This document shows, in pieces, positions 25,349-34,563 of a stretch of 64,000 nt of DNA. The number at the start of each line of letters is the position of its first letter. Positions within the stretch are counted from its first letter, which is position 1. This DNA comes from an uncultured Clostridia bacterium (GTDB taxonomy: Bacteria > Bacillota > Clostridia > Christensenellales > UBA1242). The translations under genes were made by a program, and so were the position numbers. The notes beneath the pieces are model-generated. The model did no database searches. It saw only the letters and a program-made list of their open reading frames with translations, and was not told the DNA's origin. The DNA is taken from the NCBI GenBank assembly GCA_934754355.1, contig CAKVID010000001.1, forward strand, positions 62,001-126,000. The letters are read 5' to 3'.

Positions 25349-26000
25349 GTGCTTCAATTGTTTTTGGGTGCGTGATTTTGTTTTTTTGTTTTATCTTTGA
25401 TTTTGTTGTGTTGGTGATGTTTATATGTTTTTTGTTGTTCTAAATATGTGATAAAATAAATATATATAATTGTCACAAACACTAAAGTTATTGACAAAAA
25501 CATATTATATATATAAATAATGTATTGATATATGTACAATAATGTTATAGTAAATATGTTTTGATAATTTTGATTATTTTTTATATTTTTATTATAAAAT
25601 ATTTGTGTTATAATATTGTGATTAATTTGATTTATCAAAATGCATTGTCTTTATATAGTGTATATAATTTTAAATATTATTAAAAATTTATTTTAGTTTT
25701 ACTATGTTATTTGTATTATTAATTTTCTTGTGATTATTTATAATGGTCTTCTTAATTTTAAGGTTAATTTCTTGTTATTAATTTATCTTGAAAAAATTTG
25801 TTTAATGTGCTATTATTTAAGTGTAAATGCTAGGGTAATTTTTTGCATTGTGTGTTATTTATTATACTCAAATAATGCTATGCACTTGTGCAATTAAAAA
25901 TACTAGTACACTAGTAATGATTGTTTGTTCAAATTGATGTGTATAATTTTAATACTTGCTTTAAACCCCTAAGTTATTTTTTATAGTAAGGTTTGTAGTT
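25349..26000. other. 652-base extremely AT-rich gap upstream of rarA
   Basis: No gene can be supported. Near the right end lie two palindromes, TGCAC-tt-GTGCA (25881-25892) and TACTAGT-ac-ACTAGTA (25901-25916), and a TATAAT at 25942-25947 with a poor -35 (TTGTTT, 15-base spacer) that may be the rarA promoter. A TTGACA at 25491 has only weak -10 partners. Confidence 0.5.
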
Positions 26001-27281
26001 ATGGATTTGTTTGAAGGAAACTTAATTAAACATAGTCCTCTAGCAGATAGAATGAGGGCTAGAACTCTTGGCGAATTTGTAGGTCAAGAACATTTAATTT
26101 ATCGTAATAGTTTTTTGGTAAGAGCAATAGAAAATGGTGTAGTCGGCTCTTGTATTTTTTATGGTCCTCCCGGCTGTGGCAAAACTACTATCGCTAATAT
26201 TATTGCTAATACTTGTAATGGTGTATTTAAAAAACTTAATGCTGTTAGTTCGGGTGTTGGCGATGCCAAAGAAATTATTAATGAGGCTAAGTCTACTCTT
26301 GAATTATATGGAACTAAAACATACTTGCTACTTGATGAGTGTCATAGATGGTCAAAAGCACAAAGCGATTGTGTATTAGAGGCTATAGAGAAGGGGTTTA
26401 TTATATTTATTGGTTCTACAACTGAAAACCCATATATATCTATGACTAGGGCTATTGTGTCTAGATGTAAAGTATTTGAATTTAAACCTCTTAGTGTAGA
26501 TAATCTTGTGCTTGCTATTAATAGAGCGCTTAAAGATAAAGATAGAGGACTTGGAAATTTAAAAATATCTATATCTGATGAAACAGTAAAATATCTGGCT
26601 TTCAATTCTTCGGGAGATTTGAGGTCGTGTTATAATGCTTTGGAATTTGCTGTTACTACTACGCCTCCTAATGAAGATGGTGATATAGTGATAAATATTG
26701 ATACTATAAACGACTGTCTTCAGAAGGGTAATATTGGTCTTGATGAGAATACTTCTTATGATTGCTTGAGTGCATTCTGCAAATCTTTGAGGGGGGGTGA
26801 TACAGATGCTGCTTTGTTCTATGCAGAGAAATTGATTGCTTCTGGTTATGATCCTTGTATTTTGGCTAGAAGATTAATTGCTCATGCAAGCGAAGATATT
26901 GGCATGGCGGATAGTAATGCGCTTTTGATTGCTATTTCAGCTCTCACTTCTTGTGAAAAACTTGGTCTTCCTGAATGCAACTTGACACTTGCTCATGCAA
27001 TAATATACATTTGCGAGGCAGAGAAGAGTAATTCTGTTTTGCTTGCAATGGAGGCTGCAAAGCATGATGCAGAAGTGTATAAAAATGCAAGAGTACCAAA
27101 TCATTTGAAAAACCACCCAACTGGCTATGATGATGGACATAAAATGTATAAATATCCACACGACTTCGGAGGTTACTGTAAACAACAATATTTGCCAGAT
27201 GAATTAAAAGATAAAAGATATTACTTTCCTAAAAATAACGGTCGTGAAAAAGGATTAATTAGGAAAAAAGACAAATTCTAA
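26001..27281 (+). CDS. rarA: Replication-associated recombination AAA+ ATPase RarA (MgsA)
   Basis: A 426-residue clamp-loader-like ATPase, normal length. N-terminal PLADRMRARTLGEFVGQEHL; Walker A FYGPPGCGKTTIANII (about 54); Walker B LLLDECHRWSKAQSD (usual form DEIHRFNK, so Ile to Cys and Phe-Asn to Trp-Ser here); sensor 1 IGSTTENPY; arginine finger in ISMTRAIVSRCKVFEF; C-terminal MgsA tetramerisation domain from about 250 (DAALFYAEKLIASGYDPCILARRL, HLKNHPTGYDDGHKMYKYPHD split). It acts at stalled replication forks. SD aaggt, no neighbour in the same transcript is evident. Confidence 0.92.
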   Translation: MDLFEGNLIKHSPLADRMRARTLGEFVGQEHLIYRNSFLVRAIENGVVGSCIFYGPPGCGKTTIANIIANTCNGVFKKLNAVSSGVGDAKEIINEAKSTLELYGTKTYLLLDECHRWSKAQSDCVLEAIEKGFIIFIGSTTENPYISMTRAIVSRCKVFEFKPLSVDNLVLAINRALKDKDRGLGNLKISISDETVKYLAFNSSGDLRSCYNALEFAVTTTPPNEDGDIVINIDTINDCLQKGNIGLDENTSYDCLSAFCKSLRGGDTDAALFYAEKLIASGYDPCILARRLIAHASEDIGMADSNALLIAISALTSCEKLGLPECNLTLAHAIIYICEAEKSNSVLLAMEAAKHDAEVYKNARVPNHLKNHPTGYDDGHKMYKYPHDFGGYCKQQYLPDELKDKRYYFPKNNGREKGLIRKKDKF

Positions 27282-27413
27282 TAATTATAAATATGTTTGC
27301 ATAATTATGCATAGATTTTTAAATTAATGGAATATTTGATAAATTTTTGATATTAAGAAAAATTCAGTAATTATTGGTTTTTTAATATAAATTGTCATTT
27401 AACATAAAAAAAG

Positions 27414-27450
27414 TAAGTTCCAAGTATTATTTATTTGGAATTTCTTTTTT
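27414..27450 (+). terminator. Probable terminator downstream of rarA
   Basis: Stem ttccaa / ttggaa extended by A-T and G-U pairs, followed by TTTCTTTTTT. Confidence 0.65.
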
Positions 27451-27489
27451 CTTATGATATATTAATATAAATTAAATTAGGGGGTCTAC

Positions 27490-28149
27490 ATGGAGAAATC
27501 TAGAAAAGTTCTATCAATTGTCACAATTATTTCAGCAGTTATGGTATCGCTATTATTTATATTGCAATTATTTGGTATTGATTTTCTTGGTAGTTTCAAA
27601 GGTAATATCTACTTTACTTTTGGTTCGCTTGCTGTTGGTGGATTTTTTGCTATAAATAGTTTGAATATGATACTTAAAAATAAAATCATTGGTTGGGTAT
27701 CATTTGGCTTGATTGCTGGTTCTGTTATTTTGATTATTCTTACTTCTTGGTTAAATTTGAAAAATGAAACACTTATTAATATAATGATATCTTTAGGATT
27801 ATTATCTGTTCTATTTAATATTATTGTATCTTCTGGGTTGGATTTGGGAAAATCTTATCTTGCTATCCAAATTCCAGTGTACATAATTGCTGGTATTGCC
27901 GATTTGATATCTACTCTTATAATCTTTGGCACATTAGATATTAGTAAAATGTTTGCATTGTTCTTGTCTATTATAATAGTTACAATCGTAGGTATTATAA
28001 TTCTAAAAGTTCTTGCAAAGAAGAGAGTTACAAATGAAATCCTTGACGAGAAAGATATGGTTAAAATATCCAAAACAGAATATACAATGCTTATTGACAA
28101 GGCCAGAAAATATGATGAATTAATGTCAAAGAATAATTCTAATGAGTAA
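27490..28149 (+). CDS. Six-helix membrane protein of unknown function
   Basis: A 219-residue protein with SD aggggg and ATG 27490. Six hydrophobic helices are visible: about 7-28 (LSIVTIISAVMVSLLFILQLF), 42-62, 68-86, 93-112, 124-146 and 152-173 (LFLSIIIVTIVGIIILKV). The C-terminal ~45 residues are cytoplasmic and charged (DEKDMVKISKTEYTMLIDKA). No known motif. Own terminator. Confidence 0.6.
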   Translation: MEKSRKVLSIVTIISAVMVSLLFILQLFGIDFLGSFKGNIYFTFGSLAVGGFFAINSLNMILKNKIIGWVSFGLIAGSVILIILTSWLNLKNETLINIMISLGLLSVLFNIIVSSGLDLGKSYLAIQIPVYIIAGIADLISTLIIFGTLDISKMFALFLSIIIVTIVGIIILKVLAKKRVTNEILDEKDMVKISKTEYTMLIDKARKYDELMSKNNSNE

Positions 28150-28240
28150 ATTGTGTGTGATTTTATTTTAAATTTTTAGTAACGAATAAAATTAAATATT
28201 ATTTTAAATTTTGTAATGAGCATAATTTAATATCAAATAA

Positions 28241-28271
28241 AAAAAGTCTAGTTATATTGCTAGACTTTTTT
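28241..28271. terminator. Terminator after 27490-28149 gene (can act in both directions)
   Basis: Eleven-bp stem (aaaaagtctag / ctagacttttt) with eight-base loop. A-run and T-run on the two sides allow use from either strand, including the convergent kinase gene. Confidence 0.88.
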
Positions 28272-28465
28272 TATACATTTCTTTGTGTTATATGTCTTAA
28301 TATACTCAATTAATTATTATAAGGCAAATTATTTAAGTTTAAATGCTATTGAGTAAACTATTTTAGTAAAATATAACATAATAAATTAAATTTATTGTTG
28401 ATTAAAATTGCTATAAACAATATTGTTAATTATGTTTCTTTATTTGAATATTTGCAAGATAATTA

Positions 28466-29011
28466 TTAATTATTGATTATATTTAGAATTTCATCAATAG
28501 TATCATCAATATTATTGTTCTCGATTACAAAATCAAAATATTGTGCGTTCTTAATATATTCATCATACTCGTTTAGACGCTTATTCATACTGTCAAGGGG
28601 TTCGTTTCTACTAATTAGTCTTTGTCTAATTTCTTCTTTTGGTGCAGTTAAGAAAATGCTCTTAACAATATTCCCATATTCTCTTCTAATAGCGTCTAGT
28701 CCATTTTTGTCACAGTCTCTTATTGCAATTCTGCCGGAATTAAGTATTTCATCAAAACTGGATTTACGCATTCCTCTATAAGTTCCATGTCTTACTGTTT
28801 GCTCAAAAATTTCTCCAGTTGCTCTTCTCTTCAAAAATTCTTCTTCTGTTAAAAATAAGTAGGGGTTATTTTGACTTTCATTTTCACGCATTGGTCTAGT
28901 TGTTGCATTAATTGGTTTGCCAAATTTATCTGGATATCTTCTAATTATCTCATTAACAATTGTATCTTTGCCAACTCCACTAGGACCTTCGATTATAACT
29001 ATTTTTCTCAT
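28466..29011 (-). CDS. Guanylate kinase-like nucleotide kinase
   Basis: A 181-residue P-loop kinase, slightly short for guanylate kinase (about 190-210). P-loop IIEGPSGVGKDTIVN has Asp where Gmk has Ser (GKST). Gmk-like features follow: NATTRPMRENES (TTR-x-x-R-x-x-E), YLFLTEEEFLKRRATGEIFEQTVRHGTYRG split, then DCDKNGLDAI where Gmk has DIDVQGA, and the lid IFLTAPKEEIRQRLISRNE. It would phosphorylate GMP to GDP. The GKD-type P-loop also occurs in ribose bisphosphokinase PhnN, so substrate is not certain. SD ggag; starts eight bases after the preceding minus-strand gene. The usual gmk position beside rpoZ is empty in this window. Confidence 0.6.
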   Translation of the reverse strand: MRKIVIIEGPSGVGKDTIVNEIIRRYPDKFGKPINATTRPMRENESQNNPYLFLTEEEFLKRRATGEIFEQTVRHGTYRGMRKSSFDEILNSGRIAIRDCDKNGLDAIRREYGNIVKSIFLTAPKEEIRQRLISRNEPLDSMNKRLNEYDEYIKNAQYFDFVIENNNIDDTIDEILNIINN

Positions 29012-29019
29012 TCTATCTC

Positions 29020-29892
29020 CTAAATTGTAGGTTTAAAGTTAGTAAATATAATATTATCTGCATGTGGAGCAATTGCTAAATAACTATTTTGATTATTTAC
29101 GCCACTAGCCAAAATTCCTACTGGTTTGTGTTTGGTTACATATCTACTAGGCAATAATTCGGCAGAATAACAAATGAAATCTGCATGAGTAATTTTGTAT
29201 AGTTTCAATTTCTTCAAAGTCTTGGTCTTGATAGAACCAAACATTTTCTCTTTGAAATTACCGCTCTTCAAAATTCTTGTAATATAAGGGAATTGATTGA
29301 AACAGTATTGCAAAGTATATGGATTAATACTAGATATTGCTACTTGGCTATAGCAGTTGTATTTGCTTATATATTTTTGCAAAGAAGTTAATACCTTGTC
29401 TTCAAATTTGCCAACCATTCCTTCGTTGCAAATTTCAATAATAATAGGAGTTTTGCCGGCGATAAATTCTAGTGCTTCGTCTAGGGTTGGCACTTTCTCG
29501 TTATTATCATTTAGGTTAATTTCTTTTAATTCACTTAAGTGCAGTTTGTTCAAATATCCGCTAGTGCTATTTATTACTTTAGCCAAACTCTTGTGAGAGA
29601 AACAAACAATATTATCGTCATCAAGTATTTGAACTGGAATGCAAATAGCATAACCTTCTTTGATTGCTTGAGAGTAGGCACTAAATGTATTAGGGAAAGT
29701 ATCCAAAGATATTTGTCCATTCATTGCAATATATTTATCTACTATCCAATAATTATTAGTAATTTCAAAATAATCTGGTTGTAATTTTAATTTGTCTATT
29801 TGTTTGCTTTCTATAAATGCATCAATATTTTTTTTATATTTATCAAAAGACAACTCGGGGTTGGCTTCAGTATTTATTACTATTTTTTTCAT
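29020..29892 (-). CDS. GDPD-fold protein, apparently catalytically inactive
   Basis: A 290-residue protein. Residues ~70-280 follow the glycerophosphodiester phosphodiesterase plan: DTFPNTFSAYSQAIKEGYAI (for PENTLxAFxxAxxxGA), DDDNIVCFSHKSLAKVINST (for DGxxVVxHDxxLxRxT), VPTLDEALEFIAGKTPIIIEI (for IPTLxEVL...IEIK). The catalytic positions are altered: HRG is MNG, the ExD pair is replaced by Ile and Val, and HD reads SH. The ~65-residue N-terminus is extra. It may be a binding or regulatory relative rather than an enzyme (inference). No signal peptide. Leads the two-gene minus operon with the kinase. Confidence 0.6.
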   Translation of the reverse strand: MKKIVINTEANPELSFDKYKKNIDAFIESKQIDKLKLQPDYFEITNNYWIVDKYIAMNGQISLDTFPNTFSAYSQAIKEGYAICIPVQILDDDNIVCFSHKSLAKVINSTSGYLNKLHLSELKEINLNDNNEKVPTLDEALEFIAGKTPIIIEICNEGMVGKFEDKVLTSLQKYISKYNCYSQVAISSINPYTLQYCFNQFPYITRILKSGNFKEKMFGSIKTKTLKKLKLYKITHADFICYSAELLPSRYVTKHKPVGILASGVNNQNSYLAIAPHADNIIFTNFKPTI

Positions 29893-30109
29893 ATTTATTA
29901 CCTTTGTACTTTTGCAGAACGCGAAAGGTTTTTATTTATTTTATGCGAGTTTATGGGATAAAATGAAAGTAATGCCAAAAAAACTAAAGCATACTTCCAT
30001 GACTTTGGTAATATTTTAGCAAAAAATATATTTTTTTTAAAGTAAATTTTGTACATTTTTAAATTTTTTTTGAAATTGGTGGTATTTTTTTGATATTTTG
30101 CAAAAATTA

Positions 30110-30138
30110 TTGCTTATATTTTTAAATTTCTATATAAT
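30110..30138 (+). promoter_or_regulatory. Sigma-A type promoter for lepA
   Basis: TTGCTT, 17-base spacer, TATAAT, 32 bases before the lepA ATG. Confidence 0.75.
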
Positions 30139-30170
30139 AAATTGAAATTATTTTAATTTAATGAGGTTTT

Positions 30171-31967
30171 ATGACTAGACAAGAAAAGATAAGAAATTTC
30201 TGTATTGTAGCACACATTGACCATGGCAAAAGCACATTGGCAGATAGATTACTAGAGGAAACTCATACTGTAGCCAAGAGGGATTTAACCGAACAGGTGC
30301 TAGATAGTATGGATATCGAGAAAGAGAGGGGTATTACTATCAAATTAACTCCTACAACTATGAAATACACCTATAATGGAGAAGAATACACCCTTAACCT
30401 TATTGATACTCCCGGACATGTCGATTTCACTTACGAAGTTTCTAGGTCACTTGCTGCGTGTGAGGGTGCAATACTTATTGTTGATGCTTCTCAAGGTGTC
30501 GAGGCACAAACTCTTGCCAATGTATATTTAGCACTAGAGAATGACTTGGAAATTCTGCCTGTTATTAATAAAATTGACTTGCCTAGTGCAGATATAGATA
30601 AAACAAAGAAAGAAATAGAAGATGTTATCGGACTTCCTGCAGAAGATGTTCCTTGTGTTAGTGCCAAGTGTGGTACAAATATAGGCTCTGTGCTAGAAGA
30701 AATAGTTAAAACTTTTCCTCACCCCAAAGGAGACGAAAATAAGCCACTTTCTGCACTTATCTTTGATAGTTATTATGATAATTTCAAGGGTGCAGTGTGC
30801 TTGGTTAGAATTGTTGATGGCAAAGTAAAAAAGAACGATAAAATCAAATTCTTCACAACTGGTAATGAGTATGATGTAACAGAAGTTGGTATATTTACTC
30901 CCAAAACTCAAGAAATAGACGAGTTACTTGCTGGAGATGTTGGATACATTTGTGCTAGTATCAAGAATGTTTCAGAGACCAAAGTAGGCGATACTATAAC
31001 TAATGCAAGTAATCCCTGCAAAGAAGCATTGCCGGGTTACAAAGAAGTAAAACCAGTTGTATTTAGTGGAATTTTCTGCGTAGAAGGAGATAAATATAAT
31101 GACCTTAAAGATGCATTGGAAAAATTAAAATTGAATGATGCATCACTAGAATATGTGCCAGAAGTTTCTCAGGCACTAGGGTTTGGCTTTAGATGTGGTT
31201 TCTTAGGTCTACTTCATATGGAAATTATCCAAGAAAGATTAGAAAGGGAATTTGACTTGGATTTAATTACAACTGCTCCAACGGTTAATTATAGAATAAC
31301 CAAGACTAATGGAGAAGTGCTAGAGATAAGTAATCCGGCAGATATGCCAGATACACAGAGTATAGCATTTATGGAAGAACCAATGGTCAAAGTTAATATA
31401 TTTACTCCACCAGATTATGTGGGCGAACTTATGAAACTTTGCCAAGAGAAAAGAGGGGTTCATTTAGATTTGCAATATATAGATGCTTCTAGATGTCAAT
31501 TGATATACAAAATGCCTTTAAATGAGATTATTTTTGATTTCTTTGATGAACTAAAGTCTAGGTCTAGAGGATATGCAAGTCTAGATTACGAGATAATTGG
31601 ATACGAAGAAAGTAGTCTTGTTAAATTAGATATCTTGCTTAATGGAGAAGTTTGCGATGCTCTAAGCCTAATTGTTCACAAAGATAAAGCATATCAAAGA
31701 GGTAGGGCAATTGCCGAGAAATTGAAAGATGTTATCCCAAGACAATTATTTGAAGTGCCAATTCAGGCGGCAATTGGTAATAAAGTAATTGCCAGAGAAA
31801 CTATTAAGGCACTAAGAAAAGATGTACTTGCTAAATGTTATGGCGGAGATATTACTCGTAAAAGAAAACTTCTAGAAAAACAGAAAAGGGGAAAAAAGAG
31901 AATGAGAAAAATTGGTTCGGTAGAAATTCCTAGCGAAGCGTTTATATCTATTCTCAAGATTGATTAA
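30171..31967 (+). CDS. lepA: Elongation factor 4 (LepA)
   Basis: A 598-residue translational GTPase, standard length. G1 AHIDHGKSTLADRLL, switch I with ERGITIKLTP, G3 DTPGHVDFTYEVSRS, G4 NKIDLP, G5 SAKCG. Domains III and V (GFRCGFLGLLHMEIIQERLER) and the LepA-specific C-terminal domain (RKRKLLEKQKRGKKRMRKIG, positions about 560-580) are present. It back-translocates or remodels stalled ribosomes. Own promoter; leads the lepA-hemW pair as in Bacillus. Confidence 0.97.
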   Translation: MTRQEKIRNFCIVAHIDHGKSTLADRLLEETHTVAKRDLTEQVLDSMDIEKERGITIKLTPTTMKYTYNGEEYTLNLIDTPGHVDFTYEVSRSLAACEGAILIVDASQGVEAQTLANVYLALENDLEILPVINKIDLPSADIDKTKKEIEDVIGLPAEDVPCVSAKCGTNIGSVLEEIVKTFPHPKGDENKPLSALIFDSYYDNFKGAVCLVRIVDGKVKKNDKIKFFTTGNEYDVTEVGIFTPKTQEIDELLAGDVGYICASIKNVSETKVGDTITNASNPCKEALPGYKEVKPVVFSGIFCVEGDKYNDLKDALEKLKLNDASLEYVPEVSQALGFGFRCGFLGLLHMEIIQERLEREFDLDLITTAPTVNYRITKTNGEVLEISNPADMPDTQSIAFMEEPMVKVNIFTPPDYVGELMKLCQEKRGVHLDLQYIDASRCQLIYKMPLNEIIFDFFDELKSRSRGYASLDYEIIGYEESSLVKLDILLNGEVCDALSLIVHKDKAYQRGRAIAEKLKDVIPRQLFEVPIQAAIGNKVIARETIKALRKDVLAKCYGGDITRKRKLLEKQKRGKKRMRKIGSVEIPSEAFISILKID

Positions 31968-31968
31968 T

Positions 31969-33099
31969 ATGAAAAAAATAGGAATATATGTACATTTCCC
32001 ATTTTGTGCTTCCAAATGTCATTACTGCAATTTCAATTCTTATTCAGACAAAAGTCATCTACAAAATGATTATATTCAAGCATTGCTTACAGAAATTGCT
32101 AGTTATAAGAGCAATAAATTATTAGTAGATAGCATATTTATAGGTGGCGGAACTCCTTCATTTATGCTCGATGGCACTATTTCTACAATAATCTCCGAGA
32201 TTAAGAAATGCTTTGCTGTAGATATTGATGCTGAGATTACTATTGAATGCAATCCAAATTCAGTTAATTCTACTAAGGCTATTGAATGGAAGAATGCTGG
32301 AGTTAATAGAGTAAGCATTGGTTTGCAGACTGCCAATGAGAAATTACTTAAGTTAATTGGTAGAATTCATACTAAGAAAGATTATTTGAACGCAGTAGAA
32401 TGCATAAGAAATGCCGGCATTAATAATATAAATACAGATTGCTTGATAGGACTTCCAAAACAACAATTGTCTGATGTTAAGCATACACTTAAGATTGTAA
32501 CTAAATTACAGTGTACACATTGTAGTGTGTACTCGCTTATAGTTGAGAAAGATACCAAACTTGCTCAAATGTTAGAAAATAAAGAACTTACTTTGCCAAA
32601 AGAAGAGAAATCTCTAGGAATGTATGAATATGCTTGTAAGTTTCTTAAAGAAAATGGCTTTAATAGGTACGAAGTAAGTAATTTTGCTAAGAAGGGATTT
32701 GAGTGTAGGCATAATATGAATACTTGGCAGATGGGAGAATATTTGGGCTTTGGTGCAGGTGCTCATAGTTATATAGATAATCGTAGATACAGTAATGTAA
32801 GTGGTATAGAGGACTACATAAATGCTATTAATCTTAAGAAATCAGCTGTTGAAAATAATGAAAAGATAAGCAATTCAGAGAAATTTGAAGAAACTGTGAT
32901 GTTAGGTCTTAGAACTAAATATGGAATAGATTTAGATGAAATTAAGAAAAATTTCAAAATAGACTTACTAAAAACTAAAAGAGAAACAATAAATAATTTA
33001 CTTTCTAATGGTTTTATTAATCTTGTATATAATAAAATTATTCCAACAGATTTGGGATTTACTGTGCTTAACAAAATTATACTAGAATTAGTAAGTTGA
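31969..33099 (+). CDS. hemW: Heme chaperone HemW (radical SAM)
   Basis: A 376-residue radical SAM protein. Start ATG 31969 lies one base after the lepA stop; the in-frame TTG at 31960 is less likely. CX3CX2C motif in HFPFCASKCHYCNF binds the 4Fe-4S cluster; SAM region IFIGGGTPSFM; QTANEKLLKLIGR; HemW-type HNMNTWQMGEYLGFGAGAHSY (canonical HNxxYW, here HNMNTW). It lacks the extra N-terminal cysteine of oxygen-independent coproporphyrinogen oxidase HemN. Heme delivery is the family role. The C-terminal winged-helix part is complete. Confidence 0.9.
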   Translation: MKKIGIYVHFPFCASKCHYCNFNSYSDKSHLQNDYIQALLTEIASYKSNKLLVDSIFIGGGTPSFMLDGTISTIISEIKKCFAVDIDAEITIECNPNSVNSTKAIEWKNAGVNRVSIGLQTANEKLLKLIGRIHTKKDYLNAVECIRNAGINNINTDCLIGLPKQQLSDVKHTLKIVTKLQCTHCSVYSLIVEKDTKLAQMLENKELTLPKEEKSLGMYEYACKFLKENGFNRYEVSNFAKKGFECRHNMNTWQMGEYLGFGAGAHSYIDNRRYSNVSGIEDYINAINLKKSAVENNEKISNSEKFEETVMLGLRTKYGIDLDEIKKNFKIDLLKTKRETINNLLSNGFINLVYNKIIPTDLGFTVLNKIILELVS

Positions 33100-33276
33100 T
33101 TTATTATATAAAATAATATTACTTATTATTAAAGCAACAGTTGGGTGCTTGTCTGCTATTTCATTTAATACTTCTATACTAGTACTCTTTTTCTTATTAC
33201 TAGCAATATTTAATTGCAATCATAACATCTAAATAATTTAAGGTATTAGATTATTCTAATATATAATAAATATAAT

Positions 33277-33350
33277 ATCCAAATACAACATAATTCATAA
33301 ATTTTTAGGCAAAAGTCTTAATGGAATTATTATGTATTTGGATTTTTTTT
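33277..33350 (+). terminator. Terminator downstream of hemW
   Basis: A long imperfect stem (atccaaatacaacataatt against aattattatgtatttggat) closes a loop and is followed by eight T. The rest of the 33100-33411 gap is AT-rich; a 43-codon cryptic frame on the minus strand (33088-33219) is discussed as a finding. Confidence 0.75.
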
Positions 33351-33411
33351 GCCAAATAAAATATTTTTAAAAAAAATTTACAAAATTTATTAAAAATTTG
33401 GCATAAAACAC

Positions 33412-33440
33412 TTGACACCAGCATATAATTAAACTAGAAT
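33412..33440 (+). promoter_or_regulatory. Heat-shock operon promoter
   Basis: TTGACA, 17-base spacer, TAGAAT; transcription would start near 33447, inside the CIRCE operator. Confidence 0.85.
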
Positions 33441-33444
33441 ATGT

Positions 33445-33471
33445 TTAGCAATCTAAGAAGAAGAGTGCTAA
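33445..33471 (+). promoter_or_regulatory. CIRCE operator (HrcA binding site)
   Basis: Arms TTAGCAATC and GAGTGCTAA separated by nine bases match the CIRCE consensus TTAGCACTC-N9-GAGTGCTAA, with one mismatch in the left arm. It overlaps the transcription start, so HrcA bound here would block the operon it heads. Confidence 0.95.
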
Positions 33472-33507
33472 CAAATACAAATAAACAGTGCCAGCAAGGA
33501 GGTAAGT

Positions 33508-34554
33508 ATGTCTGATAATTACAATTTAAGTGATAGAAAGAGAGATATACTGCTTAGTTCTGTTGGTAACTATATAGATAATGCCATGCCAATAACAAGT
33601 GGTAATGTGCAGAGTAATGCTTTCACAGAACTTAGTTCGGCAACACTTAGGAATGAATTAAATGCATTGGAAGAGATGGGATACTTGAAACAATTACATA
33701 CTTCTGGTGGCAGAATTCCAACATCTAAGGGTTACAAGTATTATGTAGAAAGTTTGCTTAAGTCTAGGAAATTTGATAATAAAGTTGTAGACGATATCAA
33801 GAATAAATTTGTTAAGCGTAGCAATTTTATATTAGATGTAGTAGATGGACTTGCAAAGAATGTAAGCGAAGTGCTTAAACTTCCTACTTTTATAGAAATG
33901 CAGAACGCAGAGTCTCTATGTATTAAGGGTATTAATATAATTCCGCTTATCACAGGTCAGGCATTGGTATTAGTGCAGACAGATGCTGGAATAATCAATA
34001 ATACTATTAATCTTCCAGATAAGATAACTGAAGAGAATTGCAAAGACGCAAGCAAATTTTTAAGTACTAATTTATATAATAAGCCAATTAGTGAGATTAT
34101 ATCTAATTTTGATTATTACAATAATTTATTCAAAAATCAAATTAAGTACTTTCAAGAATTCTTTGCTTTCATTACAGATACTCTTAAGACTTATTCTGAA
34201 CATAGTAATTTCAAGACGCATTCTAATATCTCTAATTTATTAGAAAATCCCGAATATAAAGATATTAGTTCTGCCAAGAAATTCCTATCACTTGTAGAGA
34301 ATGAAGAGAAAATTTCTAAATTAATTAAGGATATTGACGATACTTCTAATAACGAAATTACTTATTCAATTGGAGAGGATAATAGCGATGAATTTTCGGA
34401 TTATAGTATAATCAAAGCGAATTATAGCTTAAAAAATGGCGTAGTTGCTAGTATTGGAGTTGTAGGGCCACAAAGACTTGATTATTATAGAATTGCTTCT
34501 GCACTGAAATATATAACCGAAGAAATTAACCAAATAGAGAAAGACTTGAAATAA
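33508..34554 (+). CDS. hrcA: Heat-inducible transcription repressor HrcA
   Basis: A 348-residue repressor of normal length. N-terminal winged helix: SDRKRDILLSSVGNYI then SSATLRNELNALEEMGYLKQLHTSGGRIPTSKGYKYYVE (split), the invariant HrcA signature LxxPHTSAGRxPTxxGYRxYV in variant form. C-terminal GAF-like dimer domain includes NGVVASIGVVGPQRLDYYR. It binds the CIRCE site just upstream and represses this operon, and needs GroEL for folding in relatives. SD aaggagg. Confidence 0.96.
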   Translation: MSDNYNLSDRKRDILLSSVGNYIDNAMPITSGNVQSNAFTELSSATLRNELNALEEMGYLKQLHTSGGRIPTSKGYKYYVESLLKSRKFDNKVVDDIKNKFVKRSNFILDVVDGLAKNVSEVLKLPTFIEMQNAESLCIKGINIIPLITGQALVLVQTDAGIINNTINLPDKITEENCKDASKFLSTNLYNKPISEIISNFDYYNNLFKNQIKYFQEFFAFITDTLKTYSEHSNFKTHSNISNLLENPEYKDISSAKKFLSLVENEEKISKLIKDIDDTSNNEITYSIGEDNSDEFSDYSIIKANYSLKNGVVASIGVVGPQRLDYYRIASALKYITEEINQIEKDLK

Positions 34555-34563
34555 GGAGAGGAT

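Noticed and set aside
25354..25638. 94-codon minus-strand open frame between rnpB and rarA
   Set aside because: It is composed almost only of Asn, Ile, Tyr, Lys and Gln from AT-rich DNA, begins inside the rnpB terminator region when read to its end, and has no SD.
33445..33471. CIRCE arms as a terminator
   Set aside because: No T run; sequence and place match an HrcA operator at the transcription start.
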